DNA of 29,451 bases, taken from Bacillota bacterium. Lineage in GTDB: Bacteria; Bacillota; Bacilli; Lactobacillales; Aerococcaceae. The notes below the pieces were generated by a model. It had not been told where the DNA came from, made no database searches, and saw nothing but the letters and a program-made list of their open reading frames with translations. Position numbers and translations under genes: made by a program. The DNA is taken from NCBI GenBank assembly GCA_023442905.1, contig JAEZWY010000106.1, positions 1 to 29,451 on the forward strand, given 5' to 3'. Below are positions 14,883-22,770 of this stretch, piece by piece. Position 1 is the first letter of the stretch, and each line of letters opens with the position of its first letter.

Positions 14883-15668
14883 CTATTTCCCTTGGAACTG
14901 AGGCTTTCTTTTCTCCAAGAAAGCAGTGACCGCTTCGTGGTGATCTTCGGTTAAGGAAGCCTTACGCATATATTTCGCTTCTAGTTGGTTATTCTCTAAA
15001 GCTTTTGGATATTGTAAGTCATACATCAGCGCCTTTTGGTAGGCGATAGCCACAGACGGACTAGCAGTAAAACGACTAGCCAAATCTAAAGCCGACTCTA
15101 GTAAATCTGCATCAGGCACGACTTGATAAACTAGGCCATAGCTTTCAGCTAACTTGGCTGTGATCGGTTCATTTAGCATAACGTGGCGGTTGGTCCGGTA
15201 GACACCTATAGACTGACTCAAATTAAAGAGTAGACTAGTATCACCTGGAAAAGCCATCTGGATAAAGGCTGTCACTAGTTGCGCCCCTTCTCCCATCAAT
15301 ATAAAGTCACAAGCCAAGGCTAACCCTAAGCCAGCACCTGCTGCCACACCATTTACAGCTGCGATCACAGGTTTTGACGACCCACGAATAGCTGCAACCA
15401 TCTCACCAGTTTTCACCACACCCAATTCAGGAATTCCCTCCCCAGTTGCTACTAAGTCTTTGAATTGACGAATGTCACCACCGGCACAAAAGTATTTTCC
15501 AGCCCCTGTAATCACAATCGCTTTAACATCTGGATCATCTTCAACCGATGATACTGCATCAATCACTTCCTGATAAGTAGTTTCAGAAAAGGCATTGCCG
15601 GAAGCTTCACGATTAAAGGTGATTCTTGCAATTTGATCTTTAATGGTAAATAAAATTGTTTCAAACAT
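14883..15668 (-). CDS. Crotonase-family protein, PaaG/enoyl-CoA isomerase-like
   Basis: This 261-residue crotonase-fold enzyme has the CoA-binding and oxyanion-hole motif TGAGKYFCAGGDIRQF (54-69) and GVAAGAGLGLALACD. True hydratases use two glutamates 20 residues apart (Glu144 and Glu164 in rat crotonase). Here the aligned residues are Gly and Phe, while Asp143 (FPGD) falls where PaaG-type isomerases and chlorobenzoyl-CoA dehalogenase carry their catalytic Asp. A delta3-delta2 enoyl-CoA isomerase role, helping with unsaturated fatty acids, is the best inference, since FadB already has a hydratase domain. The start ATG at 15666-15668 has AAGGAGT six bases upstream; a longer reading through this site is rejected. 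Confidence 0.85.
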   Translation of the reverse strand: MFETILFTIKDQIARITFNREASGNAFSETTYQEVIDAVSSVEDDPDVKAIVITGAGKYFCAGGDIRQFKDLVATGEGIPELGVVKTGEMVAAIRGSSKPVIAAVNGVAAGAGLGLALACDFILMGEGAQLVTAFIQMAFPGDTSLLFNLSQSIGVYRTNRHVMLNEPITAKLAESYGLVYQVVPDADLLESALDLASRFTASPSVAIAYQKALMYDLQYPKALENNQLEAKYMRKASLTEDHHEAVTAFLEKRKPQFQGK

Positions 15669-15695
15669 TGATCTACTCCTTTGCAAAATGGGCAA

Positions 15696-15739
15696 GTGAC
15701 TAGTTAAGCCGATAGATTTTGCATAACTTAACTAGTCAC
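15696..15739. repeat. Perfect 13-bp inverted repeat between fadA and the crotonase gene
   Basis: GTGACTAGTTAAG (15696-15708) and CTTAACTAGTCAC (15727-15739) are perfectly complementary around an 18-nt loop. No U-run follows on the minus strand, so it is not an intrinsic terminator. A second small stem (CGCTAA/TTAGCG) covers the fadA stop codon next to it. RNA processing or mRNA stabilisation, or an operator, are the likely roles. Confidence 0.6.
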
Positions 15740-15753
15740 CGCTAACATCTTGT

Positions 15754-16944
15754 TTAGCGAATATATTCAAAAACACCCGCAGCACCCATACCGGCACCGA
15801 TACACATGGACACCATGCCGTATTTACTGTCTTCACGTTTGCCCATTTCAGCTAGCAACCTTGATGTTAAAATCGCTCCTGTTGCCCCTAATGGATGTCC
15901 TAGGGCAATTGCACCACCGTTGACATTGGTGATAGACTGGTCAATCCCTAATTCACGAATAGACGCTAAAGCTTGGGAAGCAAAGGCCTCGTTTAACTCG
16001 ATTAAATCTAAATCATCTAAGGTTAAGCCAGTGAGTTCTAAAACTTCTGGGATAGCATAAGCTGGTCCAATCCCCATATATTTAGGGTCAACGCCGACAG
16101 CCTTAAAACCAACAAAACGCGCAATTGGTTTAACACCCAATTCTTTGACTTTATCCCCTGACATTAGGACAACAAAGCTTGCACCGTCAGAAATTTGTGA
16201 AGCTGTCCCTGCTGTCACAGTACCATCTGCCTTAAAGATCGTCCGTAATTTTCCTAAAGTTTCCATTGAAGACTCTGGACGAATGCCTTCATCTTGGTCA
16301 AATATTTCTTCTTCTACCTGTGGTCCTTGTGCGGTATAGCGCACTTTATGAGTAGTAACTGGGATAATCTCATCCTCAAAACGACCAGAAGTTTGTGCTT
16401 GATGGGCCCGACGATGACTTTCTACCCCAAATGCATCTTGGTCTTCGCGGCTAACCTGGTATTTACTTGCTACATTTTCAGCCGTTAACCCCATTGGATA
16501 CGACACACCCGAATCTTCTGCTTGTAAGGTTGGGTTATTCGTTACTTCATTTCCACCCATTGGGACTGCACTCATAAACTCAACACCACCAGCTACTAGA
16601 ACATCTGATTGTCCAGCAATAATCGCATTGGCTGCTATTGCAATAGTTTGTAATCCTGATGAACAATAGCGGTTAACTGTTTGACCAGCAACTGTATAAG
16701 GTAACCCCGCCCGTAAAGCAATCGTACGGGCAAAGTTCATCCCTTGTACCCCTTCTGGAAAGGCAGATCCGACAATAACATCCTCAATTAAGTCTGGATC
16801 AAAGTCACCTTCAATGCGGTCAATGACCCCTTTTAAGACTTCAGCAGCAACATCATCTGGACGCTCATTGGCTAGGGCACCATTTGGTCGCCCTTTACCA
16901 ATCGCTGATCGTCCATAAGAAACGATATAAGCATCTTGCATCAT
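15754..16944 (-). CDS. fadA: Acetyl-CoA acyltransferase (thiolase) FadA
   Basis: This thiolase cleaves 3-ketoacyl-CoA with CoA to give acetyl-CoA and a shortened acyl-CoA. The 396-residue length is normal. All catalytic residues are present: nucleophilic Cys94 in NRYCSSGLQT, His350 in GGAIALGHPLGATGA, and Cys381 in CIGAGMGAAGVFE. The start has tandem ATGs; AGGAAGG lies nine bases before the first. It follows fadB by 27 bp, and the pair would form the trifunctional FadBA-like complex of the cytoplasmic cycle. Degradative rather than biosynthetic function is inferred from the neighbours. Confidence 0.95.
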   Translation of the reverse strand: MMQDAYIVSYGRSAIGKGRPNGALANERPDDVAAEVLKGVIDRIEGDFDPDLIEDVIVGSAFPEGVQGMNFARTIALRAGLPYTVAGQTVNRYCSSGLQTIAIAANAIIAGQSDVLVAGGVEFMSAVPMGGNEVTNNPTLQAEDSGVSYPMGLTAENVASKYQVSREDQDAFGVESHRRAHQAQTSGRFEDEIIPVTTHKVRYTAQGPQVEEEIFDQDEGIRPESSMETLGKLRTIFKADGTVTAGTASQISDGASFVVLMSGDKVKELGVKPIARFVGFKAVGVDPKYMGIGPAYAIPEVLELTGLTLDDLDLIELNEAFASQALASIRELGIDQSITNVNGGAIALGHPLGATGAILTSRLLAEMGKREDSKYGMVSMCIGAGMGAAGVFEYIR

Positions 16945-16971
16945 TTGTTCATTCCTTCCTCATTTCATCCA

Positions 16972-19230
16972 CTAGTTACGTAACGGTTTACGTGTCTCTA
17001 ACATATAAGCAATCCGTTCATATGTTTTTTGATTCTTCGCTAATCTAAGGAAATGCATTTTTTCTAGTTGTTGTAACCAGTCTTGGTTCACTAAAGTGCC
17101 CTCAGGTAAGTCGCCACCTGTCATGATTTCTGCAACGGTTAAGCCCAATTCCATATCATAGTCACTGATAAAATGTCCCAGTCGCATCGCATCTAATTGC
17201 CCTTCCACAACTGCTTTGAAGTTGGTACCTAGAATTGGGAAGTTCACTTTAGTCCGTGGGATATAGTTAGTTTTAGCTAAGTAAGTTAACTTGTCTAAGG
17301 CAATCTCTACTACGCTATCACTAGCCGCGACAATATCATCAGACGGTCTTAGATAGTATTTATCCCTAGCTTCATAGGCTGACATCGATACATCACCAGA
17401 GGCTACACGGGTAATGACATCCCCTAGGATACGCATTTTTGCATCTTTTTGGATTGGCATATTCATGACACGTTCCGTTAATTCCGCTAAACCACCGCCA
17501 CCAGGAACTAAACCAACACCAACTTCAACTAAGCCGATATAAGATTCCGCTGCAGCGACAATGTAAGGTGACGCTAAAACCAATTCTGCCCCACCACCAA
17601 GTGCACGGCCACGAACAGCTGTTACAATTGGTTTTGTTGCGTAGCGAACCCGGTTAACCGCTTCATGCAGTTCACTGATTGTTTGACCAATTAGATCATC
17701 CACACCACCAGACTCAATGGCTTCCTTCATCATATTCAAATTCGCACCAGGACTGAAATGTGGCCCATTTGAATAGATCACCATACCCACATAGTCACCC
17801 GATTCTAATGCATCCACAGCTTTGATCAATTCAGCTGATAAATCACCTGTAATCGTGTTATTGGGTGTGTGGAAGTTAAATAATAATTGCTTATCATTAA
17901 TGACACTTAAGGTGGATGCTTCCGTTTCCCAAATATTCGCATCTACTTTTTCACTCATTGGCGTTAGGTTCTCAAGGATTTCTCCTTTTTTGTAAAATGG
18001 CTCACTACGATTTGCTAACCATTCTGGTAGCGGACCTATCTCTTTTCCAATACGGTCTTTCACCCGCTCAAAGCCCATTAAATCCCAAAGTTGGAAGGGC
18101 CCGACTTTCCAATTGAAGCCCCAAACCATCGCACGGTCAATATCTTTATAATCTACTGCCGCTTTAGGAATATTATTGGCTGCATAATAGAAGGTACTCG
18201 CTAAAGTTTCCCAAAGGAATTGACCAGCTGTATCTGTAGCATTAAAGATGACGTCCATATTCTTTTTCAAATTACTAGAGAACTCAGCTAAAATAGGTAG
18301 ATTCGGTTTTTCAGCTGGTACATAAGTCAACGTTTCTGGGTCCAATACTAAACGTTGACGGCCTTCTTTTTTATAAAATCCATGCCCCACCTTGTTTCCT
18401 AAAGCACCGTTTTCAACTAATTTGCCAATTAAAGTCGATTGATTGAAATAAGGTTTTTCACTTGGATCTTGCATCAAACCACCAACTACAAAAGTAGCTA
18501 CATCGTTCCCGACTAGGTCAGATAAACCATAAGTTCCAGTGCGTGGTCGGCCAATCGCTTTTCCTGTTAGGGCATCTACTTCAGTGATTGACAAACCGTC
18601 ACGTTCAGCCCGGTACATAATGTCACTCATAGAGTGAGTCCCTGTTCTATTTGCGATAAAGGCGGGTACATCATTGGCTACAACGACCCCTTTACCTAAT
18701 CTTTGTTCGGTAAAAGCTTTTAATCGGTTAATTGTTTCTTCAGAAGTCGCTTCCGTGGGGATTAACTCCACTAATTTCATATAGCGTGGTGGGTTAAAGA
18801 AATGCATACCCAAGAATCGCTCACGCTCGTCCCCCTTAAAGACCTTGGCAATGGCTTTAATTGGGATACCAGAAGTATTGGTTGCTAAAATGGCTTCTGG
18901 TTTAGCAACTGCAGCAATTTTTCCCCAAATACCATGTTTAATCTTGATATCTTCTTTAACTGCTTCAATAAAAATATCAGCGTCTGAAGGTGCTTTTAAA
19001 TCATCATCAAAGTTGCCATAGGTTAAATTACCTTGAAATTGGCTTTGATATAACATCGGTTTCTTTTGGTCAGTGATCCGGTCATAACCAGCTTTTGATA
19101 GTTTATTCGGTTCATTTTCGTCAATTACAACATCTAATAATTGCACTTTCAATCCCGCATTTACGAGCAAGGCGGCAATTTGACTACCCATGACACCAGC
19201 ACCGAGAACGGTCGCTTTTGTAATTGTCAT
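16972..19230 (-). CDS. fadB: 3-hydroxyacyl-CoA dehydrogenase/enoyl-CoA hydratase fusion FadB
   Basis: This bifunctional 752-residue enzyme has the domain order dehydrogenase then hydratase, reversed relative to E. coli FadB but as in S. aureus FadB and B. subtilis FadN. The NAD site GAGVMG is at 10-15, the dehydrogenase motif GMHFFNPPRYMKLVELIP is at 141-158 (His143), and the dehydrogenase C-terminal domain runs to about 400. The C-terminal crotonase domain (about 440-650) keeps both catalytic glutamates, Glu549 (GGGAE) and Glu569 (GLVE), exactly 20 apart. The start ATG at 19228-19230 follows GGAGGG by six bases; an ATG five codons upstream overlaps that site. It carries out hydration and NAD-dependent oxidation. 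A 36-nt hairpin lies in the gap to the upstream dehydrogenase. Confidence 0.94.
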   Translation of the reverse strand: MTITKATVLGAGVMGSQIAALLVNAGLKVQLLDVVIDENEPNKLSKAGYDRITDQKKPMLYQSQFQGNLTYGNFDDDLKAPSDADIFIEAVKEDIKIKHGIWGKIAAVAKPEAILATNTSGIPIKAIAKVFKGDERERFLGMHFFNPPRYMKLVELIPTEATSEETINRLKAFTEQRLGKGVVVANDVPAFIANRTGTHSMSDIMYRAERDGLSITEVDALTGKAIGRPRTGTYGLSDLVGNDVATFVVGGLMQDPSEKPYFNQSTLIGKLVENGALGNKVGHGFYKKEGRQRLVLDPETLTYVPAEKPNLPILAEFSSNLKKNMDVIFNATDTAGQFLWETLASTFYYAANNIPKAAVDYKDIDRAMVWGFNWKVGPFQLWDLMGFERVKDRIGKEIGPLPEWLANRSEPFYKKGEILENLTPMSEKVDANIWETEASTLSVINDKQLLFNFHTPNNTITGDLSAELIKAVDALESGDYVGMVIYSNGPHFSPGANLNMMKEAIESGGVDDLIGQTISELHEAVNRVRYATKPIVTAVRGRALGGGAELVLASPYIVAAAESYIGLVEVGVGLVPGGGGLAELTERVMNMPIQKDAKMRILGDVITRVASGDVSMSAYEARDKYYLRPSDDIVAASDSVVEIALDKLTYLAKTNYIPRTKVNFPILGTNFKAVVEGQLDAMRLGHFISDYDMELGLTVAEIMTGGDLPEGTLVNQDWLQQLEKMHFLRLAKNQKTYERIAYMLETRKPLRN

Positions 19231-19269
19231 TTTATTTCCCTCCATCTTTGATTGATCTTTCTAGCAATT

Positions 19270-19305
19270 AGCGTTTGGGCAGATCATTTACCTACCCAAG
19301 ACGCT
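19270..19305. repeat. Intercistronic hairpin between acyl-CoA dehydrogenase 2 and fadB
   Basis: AGCGTTTGGG (19270-19279) and CCCAAGACGCT (19295-19305) form a roughly 10-bp stem with a one-base bulge and a 15-nt loop. No U-tract follows on the minus strand, so processing or stabilisation is more likely than termination. Confidence 0.5.
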
Positions 19306-19326
19306 ATTATTGTCGTTTTCGGGTCA

Positions 19327-20532
19327 TTAATTAAAGGCTGCTTGTCCAGTTAAGGCCCGGCCAATAACTAAGGCATTCACTTCATGGGTTCCTTCGTAGG
19401 TGTAGACAGCTTCTGCATCTGCAAAGAAGCGGGCAATATCATTGTCTACTATAATCCCGTTACCACCGCAGATACCGCGGCCCATAGCCACTGTCTCACG
19501 AAGTCTTAAAGCGTTCATCATCTTGCCCACTGAAGTGACTACTTCGTTGTAGTCGCCTTCTTCTTGTTGGCGGGCAATTTGTGAACATAAGGCCATTGCA
19601 GCGGTTAAGTTACCTTGCATCATGGCTAATTTCTCTTGAACTAATTGATAGTTTGAAATTTCTTTACCAAATTGCTTACGTTGTGTAACGTATTTTAAGC
19701 TAGCTTGTAAAGCACCTGCCATCGCACCAGTAGCCATATTGGCTACCCCTGCACGAGTTGAATATAAAACTTTCGCAATATCTTTAAATGAATTGATATT
19801 TTGTAACCGATCACTCTCAGCTACTTCAACATTCTTCAAATGAATATTGGCATTTGGTACAATCTTTAAGGCAATTTTATTTTGAATGACATCAATATCT
19901 AAACCAGCTTGTCCCGCTTTCACGATAAAGCATTTTGGTTTACCTGATTCCTCATCACGAGCAAATACTGGAATCACATCAGCAACTGATGCCCCACCAA
20001 TCCAACGTTTTTCACCATTGATAATCCACTTGTCTCCTTCACGTCTAGCACTTGTTTCTAGTCCCCAAGCTACATCAGAACCGTGGTTTGGTTCCGTTAA
20101 GGCAAAACAAGTACGCAATTGATGACTAGCTAATTGTGGAATATATTTTTGGACTTGCTCTGGACTACCACCAAATAGGAAGGTATTAAAACCTAACCCA
20201 GTATGGACCCCTAATAAGGTGTTCAAGGAAACATCAAAGCGTGATAGGGTAAAGGCGAAAAAGAATTGGAATAATTGACTGGTTGTCTTTTTACCTTCAC
20301 GTCCTTCAAATAAAAGTGGGTTATCAAAATAGCGTAATTTCCCCATATCTTTAAAGAATCCTTCTGGCTCAGTTTCTGTTACCCAAGCTTCATTTAAGCC
20401 ACTACGGTATTTACTTTCTAATAGTTCTACTAACTGTTTTAAAATCTCAATTTCCCCATCAGTTAAACCACTTGAAATTTTTAAAATATCTTCTGGGAAT
20501 AACTCTTTTAACACTGCTTCTCTATTTTCCAT
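19327..20532 (-). CDS. Acyl-CoA dehydrogenase 2 (glutaryl-CoA dehydrogenase/S. aureus FadD-like)
   Basis: This second acyl-CoA dehydrogenase has 401 residues and is paralogous to the one at 11592. It shares LFPEDILKISSGLTDGE at the N terminus, ALTEPNHGSD for flavin binding, NGEKRWIGGAS and the catalytic YEGTHEVNALVIGR with Glu380. Differences spread along the chain suggest a different acyl-chain range rather than a recent copy. AAGGAG lies ten bases before the ATG. It is the first gene of a likely operon continuing through fadB, fadA and the crotonase. Two cre-like sites lie in its 368-bp upstream region. No ETF genes accompany it. Confidence 0.92.
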   Translation of the reverse strand: MENREAVLKELFPEDILKISSGLTDGEIEILKQLVELLESKYRSGLNEAWVTETEPEGFFKDMGKLRYFDNPLLFEGREGKKTTSQLFQFFFAFTLSRFDVSLNTLLGVHTGLGFNTFLFGGSPEQVQKYIPQLASHQLRTCFALTEPNHGSDVAWGLETSARREGDKWIINGEKRWIGGASVADVIPVFARDEESGKPKCFIVKAGQAGLDIDVIQNKIALKIVPNANIHLKNVEVAESDRLQNINSFKDIAKVLYSTRAGVANMATGAMAGALQASLKYVTQRKQFGKEISNYQLVQEKLAMMQGNLTAAMALCSQIARQQEEGDYNEVVTSVGKMMNALRLRETVAMGRGICGGNGIIVDNDIARFFADAEAVYTYEGTHEVNALVIGRALTGQAAFN

Positions 20533-20622
20533 GAGGTAAACACTCCTTATTATTTATATATAGATCAATTACTACACTAGTTTTGTCTGATATTGAATAT
20601 TTCCTAGTAAAACTAACAAAGA

Positions 20623-20636
20623 TGATATCGCTTACA
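20623..20636. promoter_or_regulatory. cre-like site (CcpA) upstream of acyl-CoA dehydrogenase 2
   Basis: TGATATCGCTTACA matches the consensus TGWAANCGNTNWCA except at one position. It lies about 90 bp before the gene. A match to a consensus is all that can be seen. Confidence 0.5.
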
Positions 20637-20713
20637 AGTTCATATTAATACCGATAAGTCATAAAGAAAAATAAGCCTTATTAATGTGGACTATGAATGA
20701 GACTAATAATCTA

Positions 20714-20727
20714 TGTAAACGCTTACT
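20714..20727. promoter_or_regulatory. cre site (CcpA) upstream of acyl-CoA dehydrogenase 2
   Basis: TGTAAACGCTTACT matches 13 of 14 cre consensus positions and has strong dyad symmetry (GTAAACGCTTAC). It lies about 180 bp before the gene in the 20533-20900 gap, which also holds the second cre-like site, the fadE terminator and a plus-strand promoter-like sequence. I could not assign a convincing minus-strand -35/-10 pair for the operon. Confidence 0.65.
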
Positions 20728-20739
20728 AAGATGAGGGTG

Positions 20740-20769
20740 TTGACATTAATTATAACTACAACTTATAAC
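20740..20769 (+). promoter_or_regulatory. Promoter-like sequence facing into the end of fadE
   Basis: A perfect -35 TTGACA (20740-20745) is followed at 18 bp by TATAAC (20764-20769), or at 17 bp by TTATAA. It reads rightward, antisense to the acyl-CoA ligase gene, with no open frame after it. It could drive a small or antisense RNA, or be chance in AT-rich DNA. Confidence 0.35.
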
Positions 20770-20856
20770 ATCTATTAAAAATGTATATACAAAAGTCTTT
20801 ATATAATCAGCTTTTATAAATAATGACTATTAGCTGAATTTACAATAAACTAAAAA

Positions 20857-20885
20857 AGCACCAGGAAAATAAGCTTCCTAGTGCT
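20857..20885 (-). terminator. Terminator of the acyl-CoA ligase gene
   Basis: On the minus strand AGCACTAGGAA and TTCCTGGTGCT pair over 11 bp (one G-U) with a 7-nt loop, followed by six U. It lies 15 bp after the stop and separates the ligase from the dehydrogenase operon. Confidence 0.9.
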
Positions 20886-20900
20886 CATATTGATTTGTAA

Positions 20901-22436
20901 TTAACTACCTGTACTCGCCGATAAATTTTCTTCAGCATAAGCTGCCATCATACGACCTAATTCTAATCGGTCTGGTTTACCAACAGCATTTACTGGAATC
21001 TCGTCAATTGCCAAATAAAGTTTTGGTGTCTTATAGCCTGCTAGTTTCTCCAAGCAGAATTGATTTAAGACTTCTTCAAATTGATCTGCCCCTTCAACAT
21101 CCTTGTTGATCATCACAGCTGCTGACACAGACTCCCCAAATTTTGGATGGTCAAAGCCAAGTACAATGGCTGACTTCACCAATGGATGTTGCGCTAATAC
21201 GGCTTCAACTTCAGAAGGTAAGACATTTTCCCCACCGGTAATGATCAATTCTTTCAGGCGGTTAACCAGGGTCATTTCACCATATTCGTTTAAATAAGCT
21301 AGGTCCCCAGTTCTAAAGTAGCCATTGTGGAATGCTTTGGCATTTTCTTCAGGTAGATTCCAGTAACCAGGGGTCACATTCTTCCCTTTCACTAGCAGTT
21401 CACCAATTTCACCTTGCGGTACTGGCCGCATATCATCGTCTACAATGATAATTTCATCGAATAAAAGCGGTGAACCAATTGTAGCTGGGCGGGCATTAGC
21501 ATGTTCAGTGGTATTGAAGCTTAGTAGCGGTGCTTCTGTTAATCCATAGGCATTGATGATGATTTTGCCCATTTGTTGGAAAGCCTTTTGAACAGCAGGT
21601 AATGGTGGTGACCCACCGGCAACTAATAAGTCTACGCTCATCAGGTTTTCTGGTTTAAAGTCTGGAGACGCGATAATACCATAGTACATTGTTGGAATCA
21701 TAACTAGGACATTTGGTTTATAACGCCGGATCCAATCATTGATGGTTTCATAATTGAAATACCGCTCTAATACTAATTGACCGCCCACTACCAACATTGG
21801 AATGGTGATATCAATAAAACCTAAGATATGGAACATTGGGGTTGACCCAATCGTTACCCAATCTTCGCTCATCTTCCAAGAAATGATTTGATTGAAGACA
21901 TTATTTAAATAGCTTTCATGGGTATGAATGACACCTTTTGGTCGACCTGTCGATCCAGAAGTATAAATTAATAGAATGGGGTCTTGCCAATCAACAGGGA
22001 CACTTTCAAATGGCTGGTGGTTAGTAAAATCCATCATTTGATTGTATTCCGGACCGTCTACATTGTACTTGATGTAAGCCTCAGGTACTTCTGAAAGTCG
22101 GTCTAAATGATTCGTGGCATATAAAATATATTCGACACCGGCATCTTCTATCACTCGGGCAATTTCTACTGGTTTCAACCGCCAGTTTAGCGGCACAAAG
22201 ACCGCACCAATCTTTATCGCCGCTAACAACATATCAATAATAGCAATATCGTTAGGTGCAAAAGTGGCAATCCGGTCGCCCTTTTTGATGCCAGCCTCCT
22301 CTACCAAGTGGCGAGCGAGTATTTCAGCTCGCATATTTAAATCCTGGTAGGTAAATTCTGTTTGTTTTAATGGATCAATCACAGCCACCTTTTCAGGGGA
22401 GGTAATTGCGCGCGTTTTAATCCAGTCCAAATTCAT
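20901..22436 (-). CDS. Fatty acyl-CoA ligase (AMP-forming)
   Basis: This ANL-superfamily ligase has 511 residues and activates a free fatty acid with ATP and CoA, feeding the beta-oxidation enzymes next to it. Motifs are the P-loop YTSGSTGRPKG (158-168), NAYGLTEAP, YFRTGDLAYLNEYG, the hinge VNRLKELIITGGENVLPSEVE and the adenylation lysine Lys487 in NAVGKPDR. The S. aureus fad counterpart is called FadE and the E. coli one FadD, so no symbol is given. AAGGAGAG lies seven bases before the ATG. It is monocistronic, with a promoter at 22494-22521, a perfect cre site just downstream of that promoter and a strong terminator. Chain-length specificity is not readable. Confidence 0.93.
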   Translation of the reverse strand: MNLDWIKTRAITSPEKVAVIDPLKQTEFTYQDLNMRAEILARHLVEEAGIKKGDRIATFAPNDIAIIDMLLAAIKIGAVFVPLNWRLKPVEIARVIEDAGVEYILYATNHLDRLSEVPEAYIKYNVDGPEYNQMMDFTNHQPFESVPVDWQDPILLIYTSGSTGRPKGVIHTHESYLNNVFNQIISWKMSEDWVTIGSTPMFHILGFIDITIPMLVVGGQLVLERYFNYETINDWIRRYKPNVLVMIPTMYYGIIASPDFKPENLMSVDLLVAGGSPPLPAVQKAFQQMGKIIINAYGLTEAPLLSFNTTEHANARPATIGSPLLFDEIIIVDDDMRPVPQGEIGELLVKGKNVTPGYWNLPEENAKAFHNGYFRTGDLAYLNEYGEMTLVNRLKELIITGGENVLPSEVEAVLAQHPLVKSAIVLGFDHPKFGESVSAAVMINKDVEGADQFEEVLNQFCLEKLAGYKTPKLYLAIDEIPVNAVGKPDRLELGRMMAAYAEENLSASTGS

Positions 22437-22464
22437 TGTTTATCTCTCCTTAAACATTAGAATT

Positions 22465-22478
22465 TGTAAGCGCTATCA
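22465..22478. promoter_or_regulatory. Perfect cre (CcpA) site at the ligase promoter
   Basis: TGTAAGCGCTATCA fits every position of TGWAANCGNTNWCA. It lies between the -10 box and the ATG, about 10-22 bp into the transcript, where CcpA binding would block transcription. Confidence 0.75.
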
Positions 22479-22493
22479 TCTTTTGTTACTCTC

Positions 22494-22521
22494 ATTCTAC
22501 TAAAAAATCTACTCATGTCTA
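22494..22521 (-). promoter_or_regulatory. Promoter of the acyl-CoA ligase gene
   Basis: On the minus strand -35 TAGACA (22516-22521) and -10 TAGAAT (22494-22499) are 16 bp apart, ending 57 bp before the ATG. The remaining gap to 22690 holds only AT-rich DNA with no credible gene. Confidence 0.55.
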
Positions 22522-22689
22522 TAAAATCCTATTATTTTTGCTCAATTTTATGAGAAGAACAGGCAGAAAAGCCGAATATTAGGGGTTTCGATGATACAAT
22601 ATTGTTTAAAAAATACATTATTTTAACTTTACTTGTATAGGCTCACCCCTACCATTCGCATAAAATACTATAGCTAATATAAGTTACTA

Positions 22690-22715
22690 AAAAACCAAGT
22701 AATCAAATGATTACT
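22690..22715 (-). terminator. Terminator of the short-chain dehydrogenase gene
   Basis: On the minus strand AGTAATCA and TGATTACT pair with almost no spacer, so the real loop is 4-6 nt, followed by TGGUUUUUU. It lies about 55 bp after the stop. Confidence 0.6.
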
Positions 22716-22770
22716 CAGCATCTTTTACAAATCAATCTGAATGAACAAATCCCCTACTATAAATTTAGTT

